A stretch of 64,000 nucleotides of DNA from Promicromonospora panici. GTDB lineage: Bacteria; Actinomycetota; Actinomycetes; Actinomycetales; Cellulomonadaceae. Made by a program: the position numbers and the translations under genes. Numbering within the stretch: position 1 is the first letter of the stretch; every line of letters begins with the position of its first letter. The notes under the pieces were generated by a model. That model saw only the letters and a program-made list of their open reading frames with translations, did no database searches and was not told where the DNA came from. The stretch lies in NCBI RefSeq assembly GCF_900608595.1, contig NZ_UWYY01000017.1, positions 117,462 to 181,461 on the forward strand, written 5' to 3'. Positions 53,122-62,092 of the stretch are shown here, one piece after another.

Positions 53122-55611
53122 CTACTCGTTGTCTCCACCAGTGCCGAGCGTAGCGTCAACCTGGTCGCCGTCCGCCAGGTCCTGGGCGTCCGGCCAGACC
53201 CAGTCGCGCACCTCCGGGATGTCGTCGCCGTGCTCCCGGGTCCAGGCACGCGCACGAAGCCGGGCATCCTGCATGCGCTGGCGCAGTCCGGCCTGGGCGC
53301 TGCCAAGGGACGGAACCCGGTCGATGACATCGATCACAAGGTGGTACCGGTCGAGGTCGTTGAGCATGACCATGTCGAACGGCGTCGTCGTCGTGCCCTC
53401 CTCCTTGTAGCCACGCACGTGGATGTTGGGGTGACCCTTGCGGCGGTACGTCAGGCGGTGGATGAGCCACGGGTAGCCGTGGTAGGCGAAGATGATCGGC
53501 CGGTCGGTGGTGAACAGGCCGTCGAACTCAGAGTCGGTGAGGCCGTGCGGGTGCTCCTTCGAGTCCTGCAGACGCATGAGGTCGACGACGTTGATCACCC
53601 GCACCTTCAGGTCGGGCAGCTCGCGGCGCAGGATGTCCGCCGCGGCGAGCACCTCCAGGGTCGGCACGTCGCCGGCGCAGCCGAGGACGACGTCGGGCTT
53701 CTCGCCCGCCGTCTCGCTGCCCGCCCACTCCCAGATGCCGAGGCCGCGCGTGCAGTGCTCGATCGCGCTCTCCATGTCGAGGAAGTTCGGCGCCGGCTGC
53801 TTGCCCGCGACCACGACGTTCACGTACTGGCGGCTGCGCAGGCAGTGGTCGTACGTGCTGAGCAGGGTGTTGGCGTCCGGCGGGAGGTACACCCGCACGA
53901 TCTCGGCCTTCTTGTTCACCACGTGGTCGATGAATCCGGGGTCCTGGTGGCTGAACCCGTTGTGGTCCTGCCGCCACACGTGGCTGGACAGCAGGTAGTT
54001 CAGGGACGCGATGGGCCGCCGCCACGGGATGTGGTTGGTGACCTTGAGCCACTTGGCGTGCTGGTTGAACATCGAGTCGACGATGTGGATGAACGCCTCG
54101 TAACTGGTCAGCAGGCCGTGCCGGCCGGTCAGGAGGTAGCCCTCCAGCCAGCCCTGGACCTGGTGCTCGCTGAGCATCTCCATGACGCGGCCCGCGCGCG
54201 CCATGTGCTCGTCCACCTCCGGCCCGATGTACTCGGCGTTCCACTGCTTGTTCGTCGCGTCGTACACCGCCTGCAGGCGGTTCGACGCTGTCTCGTCCGG
54301 GCCGAAGATGCGGAAGTTGTCGGGGTTCAGGCGGATCACGTCCGTGAGCCACTCACCCAGCACGCGCGGCGCCTCGGACTTCGCCCCGCCGGGCACGGGC
54401 ACGTCCACGCCGTACCCGCGGAAGTCCGGCAGGCGGAGGTCCTTGAGCAGCAGGCCGCCGTTCGCGTGGGGGTTCGCGCTCATCCGGAGCGCACCCTCCG
54501 GAGCGAGGGCGGTGATCTCCGGCAGCACGCGGCCGTCGTCGTCGAACAGCTCCTCCGGGCGGTACGACCTGAGCCACTTCTCGAGCACCGCCAGGTGCTC
54601 GTCGGTGTCGCGGGCGTTGGCGAGCGGCACCTGGTGCGCGCGCCACGACCCGGTCGTCTTCTTGCCGTCGATCTCCGCCGGGCCGCTCCACCCCTTGGGC
54701 GTGCGGAACACGATCATGGGCCACATCGGACGGCTGAGGTCGCCGTCGGCCGCCCGCGCCTTGATGGCGGCGATCTCGTCGAGCACCTCGTCGAGCAGCG
54801 CCGCGAACCGGCGGTGGGTCTCGAGCGGCGGCTCGGTCTCGTCGTACCCGCCGTCGAAGAAGTACGGCTTGTGGCCGTGGCCGACCATGAGGTCGTTCAG
54901 CTCCTGCTGAGAGATGCGCGCCAGGATCGTCGGGTTTGCGATCTTGTAGCCGTTGAGGTGCAGGATCGGCAGCACGACGCCGTCCTGGGCCGGGTTGACG
55001 AACTTGTTCGAGTGCCAGGAGGTGGCCAGCGGGCCGGTCTCGGCCTCGCCGTCGCCGACCACCGCCGCGACCATGAGGTCTGGGTTGTCGAAGACCGCGC
55101 CGTAGGCGTGGCTCAGGGAGTAGCCGAGCTCGCCGCCCTCGTGGATCGATCCGGGCGTCTCCGGCGCGACGTGGCTCGGGATGCCGCCGGGGAACGAGAA
55201 CTGCCGGAACAGGCGCTTCACGCCCTCGGCGTCCTCGGTGATGTCGCTGTAGACCTCGGAGTAGGTCCCGTCCAGGTAGGCCGAGGCGACCAGACCTGGC
55301 CCGCCGTGGCCGGGGCCCGTGATGTAGATGGTCTTCTGCTGTCGCTCCTTGATCGCGCGGTTCAGGTGCGCGTACAGGAAGTTCAGGCCCGGCGTGGTGC
55401 CCCAGTGGCCCAGCAGCCGGGGCTTGACGTGGTCCCGGGTGAGCGGCTCGCGCAGGAGCGGGTTGTCGATGAGGTAGATCTGGCCGACCGAGAGGAAGTT
55501 GGCCGCCCGCCACCATGCGTGGATGCGCTCCAGCTCGGCGGGCTCCAGCTCGGCGACGCCCGTGGCGCGCCATCCGGTGGTGGGGGAGTCGGGGACTGCT
55601 GTGGTCGTCAT
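53122..55611 (-). CDS. xfp: Xylulose-5-phosphate/fructose-6-phosphate phosphoketolase
   Basis: A TPP enzyme that splits xylulose-5-P (and often fructose-6-P) with phosphate into acetyl phosphate plus an aldose phosphate. 829 residues: SVGQIYLIDNPLL, GHWGTTPGLNFLYAHLNR, the TPP/substrate site TGPGHGGPG, GDGEAETGPLATSWHSNKF (Mg-TPP), NGYKIANPTI, SSHVWRQDHNGFSHQDPGF and the C-terminal YHGYPWLIHRLTYRR. It heads the operon with pta and ackA, so the acetyl phosphate can go to acetyl-CoA or to ATP and acetate. Confidence 0.97.
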   Translation of the reverse strand: MTTTAVPDSPTTGWRATGVAELEPAELERIHAWWRAANFLSVGQIYLIDNPLLREPLTRDHVKPRLLGHWGTTPGLNFLYAHLNRAIKERQQKTIYITGPGHGGPGLVASAYLDGTYSEVYSDITEDAEGVKRLFRQFSFPGGIPSHVAPETPGSIHEGGELGYSLSHAYGAVFDNPDLMVAAVVGDGEAETGPLATSWHSNKFVNPAQDGVVLPILHLNGYKIANPTILARISQQELNDLMVGHGHKPYFFDGGYDETEPPLETHRRFAALLDEVLDEIAAIKARAADGDLSRPMWPMIVFRTPKGWSGPAEIDGKKTTGSWRAHQVPLANARDTDEHLAVLEKWLRSYRPEELFDDDGRVLPEITALAPEGALRMSANPHANGGLLLKDLRLPDFRGYGVDVPVPGGAKSEAPRVLGEWLTDVIRLNPDNFRIFGPDETASNRLQAVYDATNKQWNAEYIGPEVDEHMARAGRVMEMLSEHQVQGWLEGYLLTGRHGLLTSYEAFIHIVDSMFNQHAKWLKVTNHIPWRRPIASLNYLLSSHVWRQDHNGFSHQDPGFIDHVVNKKAEIVRVYLPPDANTLLSTYDHCLRSRQYVNVVVAGKQPAPNFLDMESAIEHCTRGLGIWEWAGSETAGEKPDVVLGCAGDVPTLEVLAAADILRRELPDLKVRVINVVDLMRLQDSKEHPHGLTDSEFDGLFTTDRPIIFAYHGYPWLIHRLTYRRKGHPNIHVRGYKEEGTTTTPFDMVMLNDLDRYHLVIDVIDRVPSLGSAQAGLRQRMQDARLRARAWTREHGDDIPEVRDWVWPDAQDLADGDQVDATLGTGGDNE

Positions 55612-55728
55612 CGCTCACGCTCCTACCTGCGAGTTACGTGCGGGATCTGTGCCGGCTGGTGCCTGTTTCATTCGAACGCAGAACCGCTCTCTACGCGAGA
55701 CGACCGACCAGCCCGCCGACGTGTGACA

Positions 55729-55770
55729 TGTCAGACGTACGGGTCATCCCCGTGACGTGTGCGTCTGACA
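55729..55770. repeat. TGTCAGAC-type hairpin, family B copy 3
   Basis: TGTCAGAC and GTCTGACA pair perfectly over 8 bp around a 26-base loop, in which ACGGGT and CCCCGT also pair in part. Unlike the other copies, it is in the divergent region between xfp and the SURF1 gene. Confidence 0.65.
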
Positions 55771-55796
55771 GGTCTGAGGCGGTTACCGTTGAGGCT

Positions 55797-56699
55797 ATGC
55801 CTGTCAGTGCACCCAGCACACCCGATCCTCGGGTGGTCGACGCCGCCGCGAGCCCCGAGCGCCGCACCTTCGTGCAGGTCGCGCGGCAGCCCCGCATGGT
55901 CGGGTTGCTGCTCGTGCTGGTGCTGGCAGCGCTCGTCTGCGGACGGCTGGGCGCCTGGCAGCTCGACCGGGCGTACGAACGCGCCGAGCTGGCCGCGCAG
56001 CAGGAGGCGGCCGAGGCCGCCGCGGCGGGGCCGTCCTGGCTGGGCGACATGCTTGCGCCCCAGCAGAGCTTCCCCGGCGAGCTGGTGGGCCGCGAGGTCC
56101 GGGTCGCCGGCGAGTTCGAGCCCGCCGGTTCGCTGCTGGTCCCCGGCCGCGTCCTGGAGGGGCGCACGGGCTACCTCGTCCTGACGCCCTTCCGGGTGTC
56201 CGACGACGGGACGGACGGCGCGTCCTGGGCCGACCTGTCCGGCGCCCCGGTGCTGGCCGTGGTCCAGGGCTGGGTCGAGTCGCCCGCCGACGCCGAGTCG
56301 CTCGTCCTCCCCGAGGGCGAGGTCACGCTGACGGGCTGGCTCCAGATGGGCGAGGCGACGTCGGGCAGCGCCGCCGTGGTGGACGGGCAGACGGAGCAGA
56401 TCGCCCTCAGCGCGCTCGTCAACGAGTGGGGCGGGCCGATCTACACGGGCTACCTCGTGGCGACCGAGGGCCCAGGGTCCCCCGAGGACGGCGGGGTCGC
56501 GGCCCTGCCGCGCCCCACCATCGACGGCGGGTCGGACGCCAACCTGCAGAACCTCTTCTACGCGCTGCAGTGGTGGGTGTTCGGCGGGTTCGCCGTGCTC
56601 CTGTGGATCCGGCTGGTGCGGGACGAGATGGCCGGCGGACGCCGGGGCGGCGCGCCCACCGACGCCGACACGGGCATCGCGGGGCTGCCCTCCGCGTGA
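55797..56699 (+). CDS. SURF1-family cytochrome oxidase biogenesis protein
   Basis: 300 residues. An N-terminal transmembrane helix (about 35-55, GLLLVLVLAALVCGRLGAWQ), where GRLGAWQLDRA is the SURF1 signature, a long periplasmic-facing loop with VAGEFEPAGSLLVPGRVLEG and VVQGWVE, and a C-terminal helix (LQWWVFGGFAVLLWIRLVRDE). SURF1 helps insert haem into aa3 oxidase. TACCGT (55784-55789) ends 7 nt before the ATG. Confidence 0.92.
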   Translation: MPVSAPSTPDPRVVDAAASPERRTFVQVARQPRMVGLLLVLVLAALVCGRLGAWQLDRAYERAELAAQQEAAEAAAAGPSWLGDMLAPQQSFPGELVGREVRVAGEFEPAGSLLVPGRVLEGRTGYLVLTPFRVSDDGTDGASWADLSGAPVLAVVQGWVESPADAESLVLPEGEVTLTGWLQMGEATSGSAAVVDGQTEQIALSALVNEWGGPIYTGYLVATEGPGSPEDGGVAALPRPTIDGGSDANLQNLFYALQWWVFGGFAVLLWIRLVRDEMAGGRRGGAPTDADTGIAGLPSA

Positions 56700-56715
56700 G
56701 CCGTTCACCGGCTGG

Positions 56716-57882
56716 TCAGCAGTCCAGGCTCGCCAGGATCTGACCGACCGTCTGCTCCAGGATCGGGCGCGGCATCGCCGCGTTGAGGCGCACGAAGCCG
56801 TGACCGGCTTCGCCGCACAGCCCGCCGTTCGTCAGCGCGACGCCCGCGTGCTTCCGGAAGTAGTCGGCGACGTCGGCGGGCTCGCCCGGGAGGTCCAGAC
56901 CTCGGCAGTCCAGCCACGTCAGGTACGTGCCCTCCGGGGCGCGGTAGCCGATCCCGGTTCCGTCCAGGAGCTCGCCGATCCGGGTGACGTTGCCGTGCAG
57001 GTAGGTGACGACGTCGTCCAGCCAGTCGCGGCCCTCGGTGTAGGCGACGCGGTTCGCCAGGACGCCCGGCGTCGACGCGCCGCCCTCGGCGTTCTTGCCC
57101 ACCTCGTTCCAGACCTTCACGTCCGCGTCGTCCGACAGGACGATCTGCGCGCACTTGAGGCCCGGCAGGTTCCATGCCTTCGAGGCGGAGGTCGCCGTAA
57201 GCGTGTGGCCCGCCGTCGTCTCGTTCAGGGATGCGTACGGGACGTGCCGGCTGCCCGGGTAGACGAGCGGGGCGTGGATCTCGTCGGAGAAGACGCGGCC
57301 GCGGTGGCGGTCCACCACCTCGGCGATCGCGAGCATCTCGTCGGGCTCCAGCACCCGGCCGATCGGGTTGTGCGGGTTGCACAGCACCAGCAGGTTGCCG
57401 CCCGCGCGGAACGCGGCGTCGAGCGCGTCGAGGTCGTACGTGTACCGGCCGTCTGCGTCGCGCAGCATGGGGACCTGGATGACCTTCCGGCCCAGCCCGT
57501 GCGGCCGCGTCAGGAACGGCATGTACGCCGGGGTGGGCAGGATGACGGGCGAGCCGGGGCGCGAGAAGAGTGTGATCGCGAGCTCCAGCGCCGTAAGCAC
57601 GTCGGACACCGGACGGACCCGTTCCGGGTCCACCGCCCAGGAGTACCGGTCGGCGGCGAACGCCGCGTACGCCTCGGCCATGTCCGTGACCAGGTACTTC
57701 GGCAGATAGCCGAACATGCCACGGTCCACGGCGTCGTGGAGCGCGGCGGCGATCGGGGGCGCGACGGGGAAGTCCATCTCTGCGACCCAGGCCCCGATCT
57801 CGTCGGGGAAGGCCGTCCACTTGAGGCTGCCGTTGCCGCGGAGGTGGTCGGCGGTCAGGGCGTCGAAGGCGTGCGCGTTCAC
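56716..57882 (-). CDS. MalY/PatB-type PLP C-S lyase or aminotransferase
   Basis: 388 residues, fold-type I PLP enzyme: WVAEMDFPVAPPI, PTPAYMPFL, LLVLCNPHNPIGRV, the DEIHAPLVYPG motif and Lys235 in SASKAWNLPGLKCA, all typical of MalY/PatB cystathionine beta-lyases. It starts at GTG. Cysteine-S-conjugate or cystathionine cleavage is likely. A pure aminotransferase role cannot be excluded. Confidence 0.9.
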   Translation of the reverse strand: MNAHAFDALTADHLRGNGSLKWTAFPDEIGAWVAEMDFPVAPPIAAALHDAVDRGMFGYLPKYLVTDMAEAYAAFAADRYSWAVDPERVRPVSDVLTALELAITLFSRPGSPVILPTPAYMPFLTRPHGLGRKVIQVPMLRDADGRYTYDLDALDAAFRAGGNLLVLCNPHNPIGRVLEPDEMLAIAEVVDRHRGRVFSDEIHAPLVYPGSRHVPYASLNETTAGHTLTATSASKAWNLPGLKCAQIVLSDDADVKVWNEVGKNAEGGASTPGVLANRVAYTEGRDWLDDVVTYLHGNVTRIGELLDGTGIGYRAPEGTYLTWLDCRGLDLPGEPADVADYFRKHAGVALTNGGLCGEAGHGFVRLNAAMPRPILEQTVGQILASLDC

Positions 57883-57970
57883 CGTGGCATTGAATCAGGT
57901 GCGGCCCGGCGCCCGTCCGGGCGTCCAGGGACATGCGACTGCCCTTGCTCCGGCCGGGGAAAAGCCCTGG

Positions 57971-58384
57971 TCAGGACAGGTAACGCGCCTCGAGGGCAGC
58001 CAGCTTCGCCTCGGCCTCGCCGTGGATCTTCTTCTCCAGCACGAACGACATCACCGGGACGACGCCGGCGAGCACCATCGTGACCAGGCGGCCGAAGCCC
58101 CAGCGCATCTTCGACCACAGATCGGCGACGGTCACCAGGTACGCGACGTAGATCCAGCCGTGTGCGAACGGCACCCAGGCGATGTACCGCATCACGCCGT
58201 CGACGTCGGTCACGGCGCCCAGGCCGTACTTGATCGCCATCTCGACGCAGAGGATCAGCAGCATGACACCGGTCAGGATCGCCATGAAGCGGTAGCGGGC
58301 CATGGCGCCGCGGGCCTTGCGGATGGCGGTGGCGGCTGCCTCGGCGGAGATCTCGGGAGCGGTCTGCGGGGTACTCACAACCAT
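57971..58384 (-). CDS. DUF3817 integral membrane protein
   Basis: 137 residues with three hydrophobic helices (about 35-55, 65-85, 100-120) and the DUF3817 pattern: RYRFMAILTGVMLLILCVEM, GVMRYIAWVPFAHGWIYVAYLVTVADL, LAGVVPVMSFVLEKKI. Function unknown. An in-frame GTG at 58378 with TATCCT 8 nt upstream is an alternative start. Divergent from the ABC exporter genes, with only 54 bases between. Confidence 0.85.
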   Translation of the reverse strand: MVVSTPQTAPEISAEAAATAIRKARGAMARYRFMAILTGVMLLILCVEMAIKYGLGAVTDVDGVMRYIAWVPFAHGWIYVAYLVTVADLWSKMRWGFGRLVTMVLAGVVPVMSFVLEKKIHGEAEAKLAALEARYLS

Positions 58385-58438
58385 CGAGGATATGCCTTCC
58401 CGGAGGCTCCCTCTGCCCTCCGGATAAAGCGTGGATCA

Positions 58439-60280
58439 ATGTCAGTGGTCCTCCGTACGGTGTTGGTCGTGCGCTCCCTCCCCTTTGCCGATCCCGGCAC
58501 CCCGCCGCTGCGCGGGCCGTTCACCCTGCTCCTGTGGCTTGCCCGGAAGCAGGTCCGGGTGCTGCTCATCGCGATGTTCTTCGGCGTGCTGGGCTTCGCG
58601 TGCAGCGCCTTCCAGCCGTTCCTCCTCGGGCGGATCATCGACAGCGCTACGGCCTCCGGGCTCGACCGGACGACCTGGACCTGGGCCGGCGTGATGCTGG
58701 GTGTCGGCCTCGTCTGGATCACCGCGAACGCGATAGGTCACCGCTGGGACATCACGGCCTGGATGCACGCGGCCTTCCGCACCTCCCAGCTGGTGACGCG
58801 CACCGTGTCCCGCTCGGGTCACAACATCACCAAGGAGCTGCCCACCGGCGAGGTGGTGTCGTCGGTCGCGAACGACACGATGCGCATCGGCGAGGTGTTC
58901 GGCATCGCCGCGCAGACCATCGGCAGCATCACCACCTACGGCATCGTGGTCGTGCTGATGCTGAACCAGTCGCTCACGCTTGGGCTGGTCATCGCGCTCG
59001 GCCTGCCGGTCGTCGCCGCGATCCTGGCCCTGCTGGTCAAGCCGCTGCAGAAGCGGCAGAAGGAGCAGCGTGACGCGCAGGGTCGGCTCACCACGCTCGG
59101 TGCCGACACGGTCTCCGGTCTGCGGATCCTGCGGGGCATCGGCGGCGAGAAGGTCTTCACCGGCCGGTACCGGGCGCAGTCGCAGAAGGTCCGCCAGGCC
59201 GGCGTCGACGTCGCGGGCACGCAGTCGGTGCTGGACGCCCTGCAGATCCTGCTGCCCGGGCTGTTCGTCGCGCTGATCGTCTACCTCGGTGCCGCGGAGG
59301 CCATTGCCGGGCGGATCACCACGGGCCAGCTCGTCGCGTTCTACGGGTATGCGTCGTTCCTGTCCTGGCCGGTGAACCTGCTGGTGCAGTCGGTGAACGT
59401 CGTGACCAAGGCGCACGTGGCGGCCGGCAAGGTCGTGAAGGTGCTGCAGGTGGTCCCGGCGACCGGCGCGGAGGGCTCGACGGCGGCCATGCCGCCGGCC
59501 GACGTCCCCCTGGTCGACGAGACGACCGGCGTCACGCTCCGGCCCGGCCGGGTCGTCGCGCTGGTCAGCCCCGACCCGGACGAGTCGGCGCAGGTTGCCG
59601 GCCGGATGGGCCGGTTCGACGACGCGGCGGAGGTCGGCACCCCGGTCACGCTCGGTGGCGTCCGGCTGTCGGACCTCGACAAGCACGAGCTGCGGGAACG
59701 GATAGTGGTCGCGGACGCGACGCCGGCGTTGTTCTCCGGCCGGCTCGCGGGCGAGCTCGACGTGCGCGACAGCGCGAACCGGGAGGCTCTGCTGCGCGCC
59801 ATGCACATCGCGGACGCGCACGACGTGCTGGAGTCCCTGCCGGACGGCATCGAGGGCGAGATCCCCGAGAAGGGGCGATCGCTGTCCGGCGGCCAGCGGC
59901 AGCGGGTGGCGCTCGCGCGGGCGCTGCTGACCGACCCGGAGATCCTGGTCCTGATCGAGCCCACCTCCGCGGTCGACGCCCACACCGAGGCGCGGATCGC
60001 GCAGCGGCTCACGGAGTGGCGCCGCGGCCGCACCACGCTGATCGTCACCGCCAGCCCGCTGGTGCTCGACCACGTGGACGACGTGATCTTCCTGGACGAG
60101 GGGAAGGTCGTCACGCACGGGACGCATCGCGAGCTGCTCGACCGGCCTACGAACGCCGACGGCGGGCGCGAGGCCGCCCGCTACCGGCGGGTGGTCGGCC
60201 GCTCGCTGGACGAGGACCTCGACGCCGAGCTCGACGAGCTGCTGGGCGCGACCAACGCACCGGAAGGAGGCACACCATGA
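58439..60280 (+). CDS. ABC exporter half-transporter, subunit with degenerate Walker motifs
   Basis: 613 residues: six membrane helices in about 35-330, then a nucleotide-binding domain. The Walker A position (about 370-388) reads VALVSPDPDESAQVAG, with no GxxGxGKS/T. Walker B reads ILVLIEPTS, with Ile506 where Asp coordinates Mg. The signature LSGGQ (482-486) is intact. So it cannot bind ATP normally but supplies the signature to its partner. It overlaps the next subunit by 4 bases (ATGA). Confidence 0.92.
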   Translation: MSVVLRTVLVVRSLPFADPGTPPLRGPFTLLLWLARKQVRVLLIAMFFGVLGFACSAFQPFLLGRIIDSATASGLDRTTWTWAGVMLGVGLVWITANAIGHRWDITAWMHAAFRTSQLVTRTVSRSGHNITKELPTGEVVSSVANDTMRIGEVFGIAAQTIGSITTYGIVVVLMLNQSLTLGLVIALGLPVVAAILALLVKPLQKRQKEQRDAQGRLTTLGADTVSGLRILRGIGGEKVFTGRYRAQSQKVRQAGVDVAGTQSVLDALQILLPGLFVALIVYLGAAEAIAGRITTGQLVAFYGYASFLSWPVNLLVQSVNVVTKAHVAAGKVVKVLQVVPATGAEGSTAAMPPADVPLVDETTGVTLRPGRVVALVSPDPDESAQVAGRMGRFDDAAEVGTPVTLGGVRLSDLDKHELRERIVVADATPALFSGRLAGELDVRDSANREALLRAMHIADAHDVLESLPDGIEGEIPEKGRSLSGGQRQRVALARALLTDPEILVLIEPTSAVDAHTEARIAQRLTEWRRGRTTLIVTASPLVLDHVDDVIFLDEGKVVTHGTHRELLDRPTNADGGREAARYRRVVGRSLDEDLDAELDELLGATNAPEGGTP

Positions 60281-62022
60281 CCACAGGGAAGATCCTGCCG
60301 ATCGCCGACGCCGCCGGCACCTGGCAGTACACGCGGAAGATGCTCGGACGGCACAAGGCTCCGCTGATCGTGATCACGGTGGCCAACACGGTGGCGGCGA
60401 TGACCGGCCTGGTTGGGCCGTTCGTGCTCGGCAAGCTGGTCGACGCCGTCACCGGGGGCACCACCCTCGAGGTGGCGCGGAACCTGGTGCTCGCGGCCGT
60501 CGCGGCGATCGTGCTGCAGGCGCTGATCACGCGGTTCGCGCAGCGCCGCGCCATGGTGTTCGGCGAGACCGTGTTCGCCGACATGCGCGAGGAGTTCGTC
60601 GAGACCGTCACGTCCCTGCCGCTGTCGACGGTGGAGACCGCCGGCACCGGCGACCTCATCGCCCGCACCACCCGCGACATCAGCCGTATCCAGAACGCCG
60701 TACGCTTCGGCGTCCCGCGGCTGGTGATCGCGGTGGTGACGCTCGTGCTCACGATCGTGGCCAGTCTGTTCGTCGCACCGCTGGTCGCGATCGGCATGTT
60801 CGTGGGCGTGCCGGTGCTTGTCGGGGTCGCCCGCTGGTACCTGAAGCGGGCCACCCCGGCCTACCAGCGCGAGTCCGCAGCGTACGCGCGGCTCGACGGC
60901 ACGGTCACCGAGTCCGTCGAGGGCGCGCGCACCATCGACGCGCTGCGGATAGGCCGCCGTCGTACGACGCGCGGCGACGACGACCTGCACGAGGCGTTCA
61001 ATGCCGAGCGCGGGACGCTCAACCTGCGGACCGTGCTGTTCCCGGGCGTGGACTTCGCGTTCATGATCGCCCCCATCTCGGTGCTCGTGTGGGGCGGGTT
61101 CCTGGCCTCCGAAGGCACGGTGACCATCGGCATGGTCGCAACGATCGTCATGTACACGTACCAGTTGCAGGGCCCGGTGTGGGAGCTGATCTTCTGGCTG
61201 GACGAGATCCAGGTGGCCGCCACGTCTCTGTCGCGCATCATCGGCGTCCGGCTCGTGCCGATGGACCGCACGGCCGGCGAGGAGGTACCCAGCGACGAGG
61301 AGGTTCGGGGCGCCGGTGTGCGCTACGCCTACCGCGAGGGCACCGACGTGCTGCATGGCATCGACCTCGACCTCCGGGTGGGGGAGCGGCTGGCGATCGT
61401 CGGGCCGTCGGGCTCCGGTAAGTCGACGCTGGGCCGCATGCTGGCGGGCATCCACCCGCCGACCGGCGGCACGGTGAAGGTCGGCGGCGTACCGCTGGTG
61501 GACCTGCCGCTGGAGGACCTGCGCAAGCACGTCGCGCTCGTTACCCAGGAGCACCACGTGTTCGTGGGGTCGCTGGCGGAGAACCTGCGGCTCGCCAAGA
61601 TCGACGCGAGCGACGACGAGCTGATGGAGGCCCTGCGAGCCGTCGACGCGCACGGCTGGGTCGAGACGCTCGACGAGGGTCTCGCCACGGAGGTCGGCTC
61701 AGGCGGCTACAAGCTCACACCGGCGCAGGCGCAGCAGATCGCGCTCGCGCGGCTGGTCCTGCTGGACCCGCACACGCTCGTCCTCGACGAGGCGACGTCG
61801 CTGCTGGACCCGCGCGCGGCCCGGCACCTGGAGCGCTCGCTCAACGCGGTGCTCGACGGGCGCACGGTGGTGGCCATCGCGCACCGGCTGCACACGGCGC
61901 ACGACGCCGACCGAGTGGCGGTGCTCGACGAGGGCCGCATCACCGAGATCGGCCCGCACGACGAGCTCGTCGCGGCCGGCGGCGAGTACGCGAGGCTCTG
62001 GCACAGCTGGCAGCACGAGTGA
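60277..62022 (+). CDS. ABC exporter half-transporter, subunit with intact Walker motifs
   Basis: 581 residues. Six membrane helices lie in about 25-310. Walker A GPSGSGKST (376-384) and Walker B LVLDEATS with Asp504 and Glu505 are intact, as is the H-loop His of IAHRLHTAHDAD. The signature is broken: LTPAQ (480-484) replaces LSGGQ. It is therefore the exact complement of the upstream subunit. Its substrate is unknown; it starts after GGAAGGAGG. Confidence 0.93.
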   Translation: MTTGKILPIADAAGTWQYTRKMLGRHKAPLIVITVANTVAAMTGLVGPFVLGKLVDAVTGGTTLEVARNLVLAAVAAIVLQALITRFAQRRAMVFGETVFADMREEFVETVTSLPLSTVETAGTGDLIARTTRDISRIQNAVRFGVPRLVIAVVTLVLTIVASLFVAPLVAIGMFVGVPVLVGVARWYLKRATPAYQRESAAYARLDGTVTESVEGARTIDALRIGRRRTTRGDDDLHEAFNAERGTLNLRTVLFPGVDFAFMIAPISVLVWGGFLASEGTVTIGMVATIVMYTYQLQGPVWELIFWLDEIQVAATSLSRIIGVRLVPMDRTAGEEVPSDEEVRGAGVRYAYREGTDVLHGIDLDLRVGERLAIVGPSGSGKSTLGRMLAGIHPPTGGTVKVGGVPLVDLPLEDLRKHVALVTQEHHVFVGSLAENLRLAKIDASDDELMEALRAVDAHGWVETLDEGLATEVGSGGYKLTPAQAQQIALARLVLLDPHTLVLDEATSLLDPRAARHLERSLNAVLDGRTVVAIAHRLHTAHDADRVAVLDEGRITEIGPHDELVAAGGEYARLWHSWQHE

Positions 62023-62027
62023 CCCCT

Positions 62028-62090
62028 CGTTGAGTGCGGGATATTCGCCCTTCTTGGGCCCAGAACAGGGCGAATATCCAGCACTCAACG
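62028..62090. repeat. Palindrome between convergent ABC and IclR genes
   Basis: The arms 62028-62051 and 62067-62090 pair over 24 bp with one mismatch (CGTTGAGTGCGGGATATTCG and its complement), around a 15-base loop. It is unrelated in sequence to families A-C but has the same position between convergent stop codons. Confidence 0.85.
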
Positions 62091-62092
62091 GG

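Noticed and set aside
52933..55755. 940-codon frame opposite xfp and pta
   Set aside because: The translation is Val/Arg/His-rich low-complexity typical of antisense shadows in GC-rich DNA. The other strand encodes recognisable xfp and pta.
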